Source of the DNA: Simmondsia chinensis
Taxonomy: Eukaryota; Streptophyta; Magnoliopsida; Caryophyllales; Simmondsiaceae
Reading direction: 5' to 3'
Assembly: GCA_018398585.1 (NCBI GenBank)
Contig: JAGTTD010000007.1
Coordinates: forward strand, 12,206,320-12,270,319
Length of the DNA: 64,000 bases
Numbering within the stretch: the first letter of the stretch is position 1; every line of letters begins with the position of its first letter. The notes below the pieces were generated by a model. It saw only the letters and a list, made by a program, of their open reading frames with translations. It made no database searches and was not told the DNA's origin. Of this stretch, positions 1 through 10,590 are shown in pieces. The position numbers were made by a program, and so were the translations under genes.

Positions 1-1292
1 ATTCAGTGAAGGGAGAGTCAGTAACTAATGGAGAAGTTATGAGAAGGATAATGATAGTAGTTATACTTTTTCTTCGCCATGGACATCTAGTGGAGGGGTT
101 ATTGTCATCAATGTAGTCTATTAGGAAAATATCGAACAAATAATTTAAGTCTTGAGTACAATGAGATTTATTTTGTAGAATTAAGTCTCATCAAATGGTA
201 ATTAAATATTTCATGCGCTGATTAATTTAACCCATTTGGAGCTAGATTTAAATTGTCCCTGAGATCCTTGCGCAAGCCTCTGTATTTATTGCCATCGAAA
301 AAATATTAAAGAATTCGTGAGATAAATTATTTATCCATGAGATGGGCAAATTTAGTCTTGCCAAACAGTATTCATGAGATGAATAAAAGGTTGAAAATTA
401 CAAAATAAAATAATTTTTAAAATTAAAAATTCATGGGATGAATTTTTACATGTGGAAATAAAAAAAAAGGAAAAAAAATCGAACACAGGTCACGCGATCC
501 GTGTGTAGAGGAACTCACCAACCAGTGCACAGCACGTGTCGCACGCTAATTGGTACTATATGGTGATCCGCGTGCTCGTGGACGGGCCAATAGCGGCCCA
601 CCACGTGGCACGCGTACTGAATTACAAATAGGCGGTTTTCCCAACTTTAAACGAGCCGTTTTGATACTTTTTCAATACAATACACAGCGTTTTGTTTTTG
701 ACCTGCCAATCCCACATCTTTACTTTTATATTTTTTGCTCTGGTAACCTACTATAAATAGAGTTACCTATTCCAAGGTTTGGCATTCAATTGAAACAAAT
801 TATTTTGGGTTTCTGGAATTGTTTTGGAGACCTAATTGGAGAGAAAAATTTTCATTAAAATTTTTCTTTCCTAGCTTGATATTTTTCGGAGCCCAACCTC
901 CGGGCAGCTCGAGGTCATTACGTAGAAGATCGCGGGGTCTCAATTTTGGTATTCTTGTGAAGAAGATTATTTTCTTTATGGTATTTTTATATTGGAGCGA
1001 TTCCAGGTACGTTTTCTTTCCTTCACTTTTAGTTTTTGCTTTTCTATTTACTTACAGTTTTTGTTATTATGCTTGTTTAAGTTTATGTATTATTATGAAT
1101 GTACTAGAGTAAAAGGCCTGTAGATCTAAATTAAGAATTTGGATATGTGGATTTAAATTATGAATTTAGATCTGTAGATCTAAAAAATTATGACTTTTAA
1201 ATCAACCCCAGGTTTAGAATTATGAATTTTAAACCCCTTCCGCTGCGTAAATTTTATAAAATTAGGGAGAATTCTTGGAATTTGTCCTAACA
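1..1292 (+). mobile_element. LTR-like segment of a separate copia-type element
   Basis: No coding sequence is credible here. The stretch behaves like an LTR: an AT-rich first 480 bases with three variants of an ATTCATGAGATGAAT-type motif, a GC-richer part, a TATA box at 751-760, a T-rich presumed R/U5, and an end in CTAACA followed at once by a tRNA-iMet-like primer site. Its left end lies outside the window. It does not resemble the LTR at 5495-6462, so it should not be the partner LTR of the pol that follows. LTR identity is inferred; no second copy is in the window. Confidence 0.5.
751..760 (+). promoter_or_regulatory. TATA box in LTR-like segment
   Basis: CTATAAATAG sits in the middle of the LTR-like segment, about 530 bases before its CTAACA end, as expected for the U3/R border of a plant LTR. 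Confidence 0.45.
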
Positions 1293-1306
1293 ACCGGTAT
1301 TAGAGC
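1293..1306 (+). other. Primer-binding site, tRNA-iMet type
   Basis: ACCGGTATTAGAGC matches the common plant primer site TGGTATCAGAGC except for two or three bases, and it directly follows the CTAACA end of the LTR-like segment. Leader sequence without an ORF runs from here to about 1475. Confidence 0.5.
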
Positions 1307-1475
1307 AAAGGTATTTATAGAGATAAGCACCTGAGATGTCACGAAGCGTGACTTTCTAACCGGGGGCTTATGTAGAGAGAAGAGTCTACTACTCTAGGTG
1401 CTCTAATAGGTGCCTTTTGTTGTGACCACAATTGAGAACTGTGAACCCAACAGTTGGCATTGGAGTTATTGTTTC

Positions 1476-1935
1476 CCAACAAAACCTTCCAAGCTAATTG
1501 CTTTATTGAAAAGCTGCCTCCCTCACGTGATAATTACAAGGCCTCATTGAAACATAAGAAAAAGGAAACGACACTGCAGGAACTGATCTCCCACATTAAC
1601 TTGGAAGATTAGAACCGTAAACATAGCCGAGGGGAACTCTTCTGAGCACTCCCCCTTAGCGGCTAACCTTGTTAAATCAAGCAATGCAGGAAAGAAAGGC
1701 AATTTCAAGAAGCAATGGATCAAAGGTAGATCTAATGCTAAAGAAGAAGGTTCTAGCAGCCAGCAATGCCAATCTTAAGGAAAGAGGCCACTGGAAAATG
1801 TTGATGATGGCCCAAAGAGGAGCAAAGGAACATTCTGGAATTGTGGCAAGGCTGGCCATACTTCAAGGAACTGCAGGAAGGGATTCGGACTTGGAAAGCA
1901 CATAGAACATAGGCCCGAGGCTAATCTCGTCAAGG
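1476..1935 (+). pseudogene. copia gag fragment (Cop-1)
   Basis: Encodes the C-terminal half of a copia gag. Starting near 1476 one reads a TFQANCFIEKLPPS motif, then a basic stretch like KHKKKETTLQELI, the usual UBN2-type gag core, then a lysine-rich linker. A degenerate zinc knuckle lies at about 1831-1875: CX2CX4HX4C has lost its first Cys (FWNCGKAGH..NC). In-frame stops occur, for example near 1610. The N-terminal third seen in Cop-2 and Cop-3 is absent. Gag would form the particle shell and bind RNA. Confidence 0.75.
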
Positions 1936-1943
1936 AAGGAGAC

Positions 1944-2441
1944 ATGTTGGTTTTCGTGATCTCCGAGGTGAATATGATCGAGAACACTGTCGAGTGGGTT
2001 GTAGGTACTGGTGTCATGAGGCACATCTACACCAATAAGGGCCTGTTCCATAAATATGAGATAGCCGCTGATGGGGAGAAGGTATTCATGAAAAATTCCA
2101 GTTTGGTCCATGTCCTTGGCAAGGGAAATGTCCTCCTTAAACTCAAGTAGGGAAAAACTCAATGTTTGCTAAATGTGCTGCATGTTCTTAATGTGTGTCG
2201 GAATTTAGTCACGGATGCGTTGTTGAATAAAGCAAGCTTTAAATTAACCTTCGAGTCTTACAAGTTAATCCTCACTAAAAATACAAACTTCGTCGGGAAA
2301 GGGTTTTGTAATGGTGCTATGTTTGTATTTGATGTGATGAATGATAATGCTTCTACTTCTGCTTGTATTGTTGAGTCTTTGGATTTGGGGCATGCTAGAC
2401 TTGGACACGTAAATTACAACTCGGTTAAGAAACTTAAATAA
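1944..2441 (+). pseudogene. copia protease and pre-integrase region (Cop-1)
   Basis: The aspartic protease core is recognisable by VEWVVGTGVMRHI at about 1988-2026. The family motif is D-T-G-A; here the catalytic Asp is Gly, so the enzyme would be inactive. A stop follows near 2150. Next is the GAG-pre-integrase segment, ending in the zinc-binding HARLGHVN motif at about 2393-2420. The related copies keep the Asp at 21795-22181 (DTSA) and 34457-34684 (DIGA), which supports the assignment. Confidence 0.8.
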
Positions 2442-3340
2442 TTGAATTCAACTATTGATTATGATTTAATTAAACCTGATAAATGTGAAATATGTGTCGA
2501 AGCCAAACATCCAAAGAAATCATTTAACAAATTAGTAGAATGAACTTTGAGCCTACTCAAGCTAGTACATTTTGACCTAGGTGACTTTCAGAGCACCATA
2601 AGTAGAGGTGGAAAAATATATTATATCACCTTTGTAGATGACCACTTAAGATTCACTAAGGTGTATCTCTTAAGTACAAAAAACGAGTCTGAGAAAATGT
2701 TTCTTAAACATAAAGCTGAGGTTGAGATCCAGTTGGAATATAGGATCAAGGGGATTAGGTCTGATAGAGGAGGTGAGTATGATACTACCTTCCTTAAGAA
2801 ACATTGTGAAAAGCTTGTCATAATTCATGAGGTCTCAGCCCCCTTATATAGCACAACAAAATGGCATAGTTAAAAGGAAAAATAGGACTCTTAATGAAAT
2901 GATGAATTCCATGCTTATTAGCTCAGGCTCTGCTTGTCATGTACTAAATAGGGTTCCCCATAAGACATTAGATAGAACCCCTTATGAAATGTGGAAGGGC
3001 TATGCGCCTAACTTAAAAGTGTGGGGGGTGTCTAGCTACAGTAGGAATTCCTAAATTCAAAAGAAGCAAGATGGGTTCTAAAATTGTAGATGCTAATTTT
3101 GTTGGTTATGCCATGAACAGTGTTGAATATAGATTCATGCTAATCAATGACTCAAGCCCTGGGCTTAGTAAGATAATGGAATCTCGAGATGCTGAATTCT
3201 TCGAGAATAAATTTCCTATGAAAGAATCTATGCATGCTTGATCATGTTCTTGTTGCATCTGCATCATCATTTAGCTATGCCCCCTGGAGCTTGAGGCTCA
3301 AGAGCTTAGAAGAAGTAAGAGGGCTCGAACTGATACTAGC
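2442..3340 (+). pseudogene. copia integrase (Cop-1)
   Basis: The rest of the HHCC zinc finger (KCEICVEAK) is at about 2485-2511. The rve core follows, with FVDDHLRFTKVYLL and the second catalytic Asp in RSDRGGEYD (about 2757-2783). After a frameshift near 2830 the core continues with IAQQNGIVKRKNRTLNEM, which holds the third acidic position, then the PYEMWKGYAPNLKVWG C-terminal motif. The integrase/RT linker (KRSKMGSKIV, then AEFFENKFPM) continues in other frames to about 3340. Several stops and frameshifts. The enzyme would insert element cDNA into the genome. Confidence 0.82.
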
Positions 3341-4165
3341 TTTGGACCAAACTTCATAACTACTTTCTTGACTGAACATCATGATTATGACACTATTTAG
3401 AGAGAGGACATAAGTAATGAGTTAGACTCTATAACGAGCAATAACACTTAGGTGTTAGTGGACCTTTGTAGAGGATGCAGACCTATAGGGTGTAAGTGGG
3501 TGCTCAAGAGAAACTAAGGACTGATGAGTCCATAGAGAAGTTCAAGGCCAAGTTGGTGGCTGAAGGATACACCCAGAAACAAGGGGTAGACGTCTTTGAT
3601 ACCAACTCACCCGTAACTAAGATTGCCACTGTGAGAGCCCTGTTAGCTCTTGTGTCTGTACATAATTTTATAGTATACCAAATGAACGTTAAAACCACAT
3701 TTTTGAATGGTGACCTTAAGGAAAAAATTCATATGGAACAACCCGAGGGGTTCGAGGTTCCTAGAATGAAGCATGAAGTGTGTAAACTTGTAAAATCTTT
3801 GTATGGACTTAAACAAGCTCCTATACAATGGAATCAAAAATTTGATTATACCATGGTCATGTATGGTTTTGTTTTAAACAGTGATGATGCATGTGTCTAT
3901 TCAAAGCATGTTGATAATGATTGTGTGATTATATGCTTTATATGGTGATGACATGCTTATCTTTGGAACAAGTGTTAATAATACTCATTCTTTCTTGAGT
4001 ACATGTTTTGATATGAAAGACCTAGGTGAGGCCGATGTGATACTTGGGGTTAAAATTACTAGAACACCTGAGGATTTGACCTTGAGTCAATCCCATTATG
4101 TAGAAGAAATATTGAGAAAGTTTGGTCACTTTAATGACACAACTGCTATGACCCTAGTGTTCATT
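3341..4165 (+). pseudogene. copia reverse transcriptase (Cop-1)
   Basis: Typical copia RT with CKWVLKRK, then KAKLVAEGYTQKQGVD, an NVKTTFLNGDL motif and KSLYGLKQAP at about 3790-3822. The polymerase site reads YGDD (normally YVDD) at about 3940-3952 and needs a frameshift between the two longest open segments (3496-3948 and 3953-4168). The thumb region carries TRTPEDLTLSQ. Nonfunctional from frameshifts and the altered active site. Confidence 0.88.
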
Positions 4166-4800
4166 TGATCAGAAACACAGGCGATAGTGTATCACAGGCT
4201 GAATACACTAAGATAATTTGTAGCGTAATGTCTTTGATGAACTACAGCCCTCCTGATATTGCCTATGCCGTTAGTAGACTTAGCCATTATACCTATAACC
4301 CTAGTGATGAGCATTGGAATGCTTTAAGAAGGCTGTTCAGGTATCTTAAGGGTACTATGAATTGGGGTTTACACTATAAAAGGTTCCCTGCAATGTTAAA
4401 GGGACACTGTGATGATAATTGGGTGCTTGATTGTGATGAAATTCATCCTACTAGTGGCTATGTATTTGTGCTTGCCGATTATGCTATTTCATGCAAATCA
4501 TCTAAACAAACTTGTATTACTAAATCAACCATGGAGTCAGAATTTATTGCTCTTGGGATGGCAGGTTTCAAAGCTGAATGGCTAAGAAGTATCCTGGGAG
4601 ACATTCCATTGTGAGAGAAACCCATGCCGTAAGTGTCGTTACATTGTAACTCACGAGCAGCCATTGGAGTTGCTCGAAGTGAGATTTATAATGGCAAGCA
4701 GAGGCATATTTGCTCAGGCATGGTGTCGTGATAAATGTGATCACGAACAATGTGATCTCACTCAAATTTGTAAGGTGTGATAAAAATACAGCAAATCCTA
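4166..4800 (+). pseudogene. copia RNase H (Cop-1)
   Basis: A long open segment (4165-4614) gives the copia connection and RNase H domain: the [14 protein letters not shown] motif, then CDDNW (normally C/D-A-D-W), TSGYVF and the [18 protein letters not shown] motif with the catalytic Glu. After a stop at 4612-4614 the same protein can be followed (VSLHCNSRAAIGVA, then NGKQRHI) to about 4700-4800. RNase H removes RNA from the RNA/DNA hybrid. Confidence 0.85.
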
Positions 4801-5494
4801 TTACAAAAGCCTAACAAGAAAATTGATAAATGAAACAAATGAGAGAATGGGTCTAAAGCCCCTATGTGTGTCCTAATCCTGGCGGATACCCATTTTGGGA
4901 GTTACCCTCGATGTTCAATGGGTCAAACGAAGTCAAAGATCGGGAAATTTCTGATAGCCACTCGAACCCTTCCCACGTATGCTGTATGAGTGACTGTAGG
5001 GTTTGTTGAAGCTTCCATGACGGAGGTTGAGCTTAATGCTCTTAGTGTCATCCATAGCCCTTAGTGGGGGTGCGGGGCAGCACACTTGATTGACACACTG
5101 CTACTGCCCATGTTGTGAGGGTGAGCCTTTGGCTCTAAATGATGCCCATAGCCTTTATGGTGGTGTAAGACGGCGTACCTGATGGACTCACCTAGGGAAC
5201 TGGGGGTAGAAAGTCCTCCCGTTGAGAGTATGGGGATCTATTTTTGAGGGAGCTCATCCATTTTGATTGCGGAGTGCGTTTTAGCCTCGAGAACCACATG
5301 AAGGGGTTAGGTATGTCTACACAATGACTACTCCTAGTTCAAGACCTTGTTCACCAATGGGTGGTTGTGGGAAACACTTAGTCACTAGGTGCTATTTCAA
5401 GTCCAAAAGACAATAGCATTATCAAGTGTGGGTCCCACTGCTCTATAACATTCTTTCTTTCCTTCCTTTCTCAAAATTGAACCATGTGAAAAAT
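4801..5494 (+). other. Non-coding 3' spacer of Cop-1
   Basis: No ORF of value. It holds GC-richer sequence with two partly repeated blocks around 5040-5180 (each with an ATAGCC(C/T)TTA core and a GGCGTACC or GGCAGCAC tail). The same spacer, reverse-complemented, lies next to the 3' LTRs of Cop-2 (9336-9960) and Cop-3 (30987-31740), so it is a fixed part of the family. The purine stretch just before the LTR is weak (CATGTGAAAAAT). Confidence 0.6.
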
Positions 5495-6462
5495 TGTTGA
5501 AATTTGGGGGCAGTGTGCTTCAATTTTGGAGTATTGTGTTTTTTTTCCCAATCCTACATAGAAAATCTAGAGGAGGAAAGTCTAGTTTATATACCCTCTC
5601 GTTATTGTACTTGGAAAAGTATTGTGGGGTCTAGAGTGGGTTTTGTGAACCACATGTGCATGCGGGCCCGCTTGGCCTTGCCGAGCCGGCCAACACGTCG
5701 CGGTGTGGTGTGGACGTTTTCCAACCCACACTTTTAGTTTTATAACCCTTGTCTTTGTTTAAGTTGTCACAAACAAACTCAAGTTGAATTCTTGTTTTTT
5801 GGTTGTGCTCGAGGCCTTTGGCTCAAGCTCGAGGTGTCCTTCTTTATTGACCTCTAGGGCGCTACATTGAGGAGTTGTCCACAGTCTAATTTTGAGGCTT
5901 GAGGCTACAAGCTCAAGCTTGAGTATGCGTTTTGATTGCGTCTTTTTCCACTCTTTCCTCAACTAATTTTTCCCATAACTCACCGAATTTTTAGGTTCTC
6001 CCATATCCACCACTTTTCATATTTAAAGCGGATTCTTTGCCATGATCTTTTACTTGACCTCCAAGTATTTTACTCTATGACTATATTTGTTTAGGGTTAA
6101 GTTAAATATACAATTTACTTACAAAAATACATAATTTTTCCTTCTCCTTCGTGGCTTTCTTTTCTTTGTCAATATTCTCTCCTACGTTGCTGAGCAAGTT
6201 GGGGTGTACTCCAACCCACTTCTCTGGAGAATACTGCTAAGGTGGGTGCCATGTTAACCCATGGGAGTTGGAGTGTCGTTCATCCTATTGTACCTAATGA
6301 CTTAGGGCAGCAGATTCGTTACGGCATGGCAATTTCTTCAATCAGTTCTTTCCCTTCTATAATCTTGTTACAGTTGTTTCTTTCATCGTTCTTGTAATCA
6401 CGAAATCAATTAAATCGTAATAAAGAGTTATATTTTGATAGCTCATTCACCTATTTACATCA
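5495..6462 (+). repeat. LTR A: 3' LTR of Cop-1
   Basis: Starts TGTTGAAATTTGGG and ends near TTTACATCA. It has no ORF. The reverse complement aligns with LTRs C, D, E, F and G along most of its length, with the same order of landmarks: TTTATATACCC near the start, a GC-rich block, several CTCGAG-type palindromes at 5808-5930, and the GCATGGCAATTTCTTC block near the end. The last few bases look eroded compared with the CAACA ends of the others. Confidence 0.82.
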
Positions 6463-6573
6463 ATAGGAGAGAGGGTATATAAAGTAGACTTCACACCTCT
6501 ATTCCTTCTATATGGGATTGAGGTATTTTATAAGTTGAACAAAATTGAAGAACACTACACCTAAATTCCAACT
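6463..6573 (-). repeat. LTR B: remnant of a - strand copia LTR
   Basis: About 110 bases matching the right ends of LTRs C and D (GGTATATAAAGTAGACTTC, then AAGTTGAACAAAATTGAAG, then ATTCCAAC). It is head-to-head with LTR A, so two inverted LTRs meet at about 6462. The rest of this LTR is missing. Its right junction, ATTCCAAC then TATATACCTAAT, is the same as the right junction of LTR D at 29861. Confidence 0.75.
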
Positions 6574-6803
6574 TATATATACCTAATATTATTAAGCATA
6601 AAATTTTTGTAACTTCCTAAAATTAATTTGTATTACTGTTCCTTATAAATTAGGATACTTTTGGGATGAGGTCAATAAACATACTTTTGTTAGAAAATTT
6701 CACTCTAAATGGACTTGAAACAATTGCACAATTCCCTAGTGCAAATGGTCATAAGGGTCTCAACTTATTTCTTGGATGCAGTTTCGAGAGACTACTAACA
6801 ATA

Positions 6804-7841
6804 GGATAATATTCATGAAGACCTTTCGAACTATCGGTCAAAATTAAAATGACTTTCGAACTTTTAATTTTATCAAAGACACCTCATGAATTATTGGTCA
6901 AAATCATTATGACTCCCAACTTTTAATTTCATCAAACACATCTTCTCCCCCCCCCCCCCCCCCCCTTCCCCGCGAATTATTATTTAAAATCAATATAATC
7001 CCTTCAACTTTTAAATTATACTAAGGACACTCCAGAACTATTAAAAAAGATCAATTTGATCCTCTAACTTCAAATTTTATCAAAAACATTCAAACTATTT
7101 AAAAATTAGAAAAAAAAAAAGTTCAGAGACCCTAACATTTGGAAAGATATTTATAGAGCGCTAAGATTTTTAAATATTTTTGAGGTACCATAAGCTTCCG
7201 TAAGTCTTTTTCAAATATTTTCCCAATAAATCCATTGGGATTCCGTTAGACTATGTTGATATGGCAAATAAAATAAAAGAAATTACCTCAAACATAGTTT
7301 AACAATCATTAATGAAACTTCCTAAAACTACCAATAAATAATTTGAAAAATAAGAAAATAAATTATATTTCAATTTTTAAAATTATTTTAAAAATCTTTT
7401 GGGTCTGTAATATTGTTTTAAATATAATTGAATCTTTTACCCTTAGTTACATTATTTTTGAAGGGTAAAGTTTGTTTAATTTAATAGAATTTAAAGTTGT
7501 GTAGATAGCATATGGAAAAAAACAAGTTACCAAAGTTTAGGTTATTGTGAAAATATTTTAAAACCTTAGGACACCTCAAACGTATATTATCAAATTTAAG
7601 GATACTAGACCAATTTTTATTTGAATTTTTTTTATTGCTTTGAATGTCTTTGATACAATTTTTGAAGTTGGGAGATCAAATTGATTTTAGTTAAAAGTTC
7701 GGGGGTGTCTTTGATGAAATTAGAACTTCGAGGGCCAAATTAACTTTGACTGATAGTATGGGGTATTTTTGATGAAATTGAAAGTTTAGGAGGTCACTTT
7801 AATTTTGACAACTAGCTTGGGGATCTCAATGAGTATTATCC
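6804..7841. mobile_element. Fold-back / MITE-like element with long inverted repeats
   Basis: Ends are GGATAATATTCAT and, inverted, GGATAATACTCAT (12 of 13 match). Inside, two or three units of about 60 bases (AACTTTTAATTTTATCAAAGACACC type) in the left arm recur in inverted form in the right arm (7650-7830), so the whole could fold on itself. No transposase ORF. U2 lacks this segment, which supports insertion. I could not settle the target duplication, so the superfamily is open (MULE-like is one option). Confidence 0.55.
6947..6965. repeat. Poly(C) run of 19
   Basis: An uninterrupted C run in the left arm of the fold-back element. Length may be unstable or affected by sequencing. Confidence 0.9.
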
Positions 7842-8488
7842 GTATGACCATTTTATATATTTTTAAAATTATTTAAATAATAAATAAATATTCTAAATAT
7901 TTTAAAATATACTTATTTATTTGAGAAACATTTTATATATTTAAAAAATTTTCAAATATTTAGAAACATTTAAATATATGAAAACTACTTCAGCTATTAT
8001 TAAATATTTTTATATGTTACACAAAATATTATAAGCATTTAAGAAAATATTTAAAATTTTACATATATAAAAATATTATACATATTGGAGAAATAATTTT
8101 TATATTTACACGAATTATTGTAAATATTTAAAGAAATGACACGAGATATTTATGATGAGGATATTGGCGATGACTGGAGGACGGGGATGACGATGGTGGG
8201 CATTGTTCATTCTATAAGGGTAATTTTGCCAAATATATTAATTAGTGGTCCTTTTTTGCTGTAATTAAAAAAATCATAAAGCAACATAGAAATAAAATCG
8301 TATATGAAGATAAAAGAAGTTATATTATACCCAAAACAAATATAATGAAAAATTAATGGGTCAAAGATTATGAATCTAAAAGTTGCGCGACCAAATAAGA
8401 AGAAAGAAAAAACTTTTAACCCAAAGCCAAACATTCTGTAAATTTTCTTATAACACATCGTTATATATCTATATTTTAGTACCTAAAT

Positions 8489-9335
8489 TGTTGGAATAAT
8501 AACAATAACGAGCAAACAAATTATAACTTTAACACTAACAAAAGTGAACTCGAGCTACAACAACATAATTTGGAGGTGATCAGAAAGAAGGACCTCAAGG
8601 ATGACTAAACTCAACAATAAAAACGACAGAAGGGATCAAGAGTAAAAAGGAAAGATTAAAGCAAAGAATTGATGTCATGTAGGACTCCACTGTCCTAAGT
8701 CATTTATGCCCTCGCACTAGTACAACTGGGACCAACGACACTTCAACCCTAGCGTTAACATGGCTATATTTATAGATATCAAACCTGCCCATTAAGGAAA
8801 GTTTGTGGCACAAAAATCCGGCCTGAATAAGGAGAGTGGCGGCTATGGAAGAACAAAGAATCTGAATTCAGTTGTAGAAGGAATGGATATGAAAAGAGTG
8901 GACATTGAAACAATCAAAATGCGTACTCGACCTCGAGCTTGTAGCCTCAAGTCTCGAGCTCGGAGTAAGGACTGCACCCTCGAGGTTAGCTGGGAATGAC
9001 AACTTGAGCTCGAGCATATACCCTCAAGCTTAGACCAAATGAAAAGTAGTCTGAAGTTCGATGACTAAGAAATATGATGGTCGTAGAAATGAAAGTTCAC
9101 ATTAGAAAACGTCCACAACACACCACACTGTGACTCGCCGGCCGACCTGACCCTAGTTGACGGGTGTGAGCACTCGCACACGCTTGTGGCCCACCAACTC
9201 TAGGCCCAGAAGATTTTTCCAAGGACAATGGGAGGGGGCATATAAAGTAAACTTCACACCTTTATTCTTCCTATGTGGGATTGAGGTGTTTTACAAGTTG
9301 AACAAAATTGAAGCACACTACCCCAGATTCCAATA
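8489..9335 (-). repeat. LTR C: 3' LTR of Cop-2
   Basis: Runs TGTTGGAATAAT to AGATTCCAATA (the family end is CCAACA). 847 bp, no gene. It has a - strand TATA box at about 8767-8776 (CTATAAATA), a cluster of CTCGAG palindromes at about 8930-9015, and ATATAAAG near the right end. The sequence TAAAT on its left is also found on both sides of the solo LTR G. Confidence 0.85.
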
Positions 9336-9960
9336 ATCCTACACATAGTTCAATTTTGAGAAAAGGGGGGAAAGGAAGAGTATTATTGATCAGTGAGACC
9401 TACACTTGACGATGCTAATGTCTTTTGGACTTGAATCAACACCTAGTGAATAAGCATGTCCTACAACAACCCGGGGTGAATATAGTCTTGAACCTGAGTA
9501 GTCATTGTGAAGCGCATACCAACCCCCTTCATGTAGTTCTCAAGGTTGAAACATACTCCGCAATCAGGACGCATGAGGTCTCTCAAAACACAACCCAAAA
9601 CCTAGGTTCCCAAGTAAGCCCTTATTCTCGTTAGAGAGTATCCAAAACCCCACAATCCCATAGGTGAGTCCATAAGTTGTGTTGCTCCACCCCATCGTAA
9701 TAGGTTATGGACATCATTACGAGCCTTATTCTCATCGTTATGTAATGACAATTCTGAAACATCCTAGAGTCACTAATAACAGCACCTTCTCGGAATAGAC
9801 TTGAGTGGCGATATCTCATTTTCTAGATCTTTGACTTTGTTTGATCCATTGTAATCAAGAGTAACTCCCGAGATGGGTATCTATTCGGATTTAGACGTAG
9901 AAATGTGCTTAAGCCCCATTCTCTCTATTGTCTCTTATATTATTTTCCTTGTAATGCCCT
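9336..9960 (-). other. Non-coding 3' spacer of Cop-2
   Basis: Matches, in reverse, the spacer of Cop-1 (4801-5494), including CTAATGTCTTTTGGACTTGAA and the TAACTCCCGAGATGGGTATC block. Short ORFs here are chance readings. No PPT clearer than CCTACACATAG can be seen beside the LTR. Confidence 0.6.
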
Positions 9961-10590
9961 TCATCAAAGAATATGCCAAATTCCTCCTCACTCGTTGCAT
10001 ACTCGAGTGAGATCATATTATTAGTGATGAAATCTCTCACGAAACCATGTTTGAAGGGTATATGCCTCTACTTGCAATTATATACCTCCCGTTGCGCCAC
10101 TGCAATGGCCACTAATGAGTCACAATGTAATGACACTGAAGGTGTGGGCTTCCCCAGCAATAAAGTGTCTCCCGAGACATTCCTTAACCATTCAGCTTCT
10201 AGACTTGCCATCTGTGGAGTAATAAATTTAGACCCTATGGTTGATTTAGCAATACAGGTTCATTTATATGATTTCCATGATATAGAACAGTTAGCAAGCA
10301 TAAACATGTAGCCACTAGTAGAATGAATTTCATGGGTATCAGACACCCAACTAGCATCACAATATCCCTCACATAGTGTTGAACTTTTTACAATGTAGTC
10401 CCCAAATCATTTACCTTTAAAATACCTTAAAGTGTAGTCAATGCACTCCAATGCTCATCACCTGAATTATTGGTGTAATGGCTAAGTCTACTAATGGCAT
10501 AAGTATTATTGGGATGAGTGTAGTTCATTAAAAATATTACACTTCCAATTATCTTAGCGTATTCAGCCTGTGATACACTATCTCATGTGT
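9961..10590 (-). pseudogene. copia RNase H (Cop-2)
   Basis: On the - strand one reads EGYCDASWVSD, STSGYMF, SWKSYK then a stop then TCIAKST, and EAEWLRN, the standard RNase H motifs of plant copia; then VSLHCDS and KRHIPFKHGF-type sequence to about 9970, the family's C-terminal end. The Glu of STMES is lost (STIGS), and stops interrupt the frame. Sequence further right (ANSEIIGSVIFLMNY-type) joins it to the RT. Confidence 0.78.

Larger units (their letters stand above)
1476..6462 (+). mobile_element. Cop-1: Ty1/copia retrotransposon, 5'-truncated
   Basis: Domains run in Ty1/copia order on the + strand: gag, protease, integrase, reverse transcriptase, RNase H, then a non-coding spacer and one LTR (5495-6462). 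The 5' LTR and gag start are missing; gag similarity starts abruptly near 1476 next to an unrelated leader. Same family as Cop-2 and Cop-3 on the other strand, judged by matching protein motifs, spacer and LTR. Stops and frameshifts in every domain show it is dead. Confidence 0.88.
6574..8488. repeat. Unit U1: non-coding duplicated unit
   Basis: AT-rich and without credible genes. Its ends, 6574-6800 and about 7845-8488, can be followed base by base with gaps in U2 (29862-30027 plus 36518-37243). Shared marks include TATATACCTAAT, TTAGGATACTTTTG, CTCTAAATGGA, GCAAATGGTCAT, CTGGAGGACGGGGATG / CTGGAAGACGGGGATG and AACCCAAAGCCAAACAT. U1 ends at TAAAT next to LTR C, as U2 does next to the solo LTR G. 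U1 alone holds the fold-back insertion. Confidence 0.75.

Noticed and set aside
6947..6965. Poly(C) run, and poly(G) runs near 42806 and 48670, as possible signals
   Set aside because: Simple homopolymers whose length is prone to slippage or sequencing error; no context for a signal.
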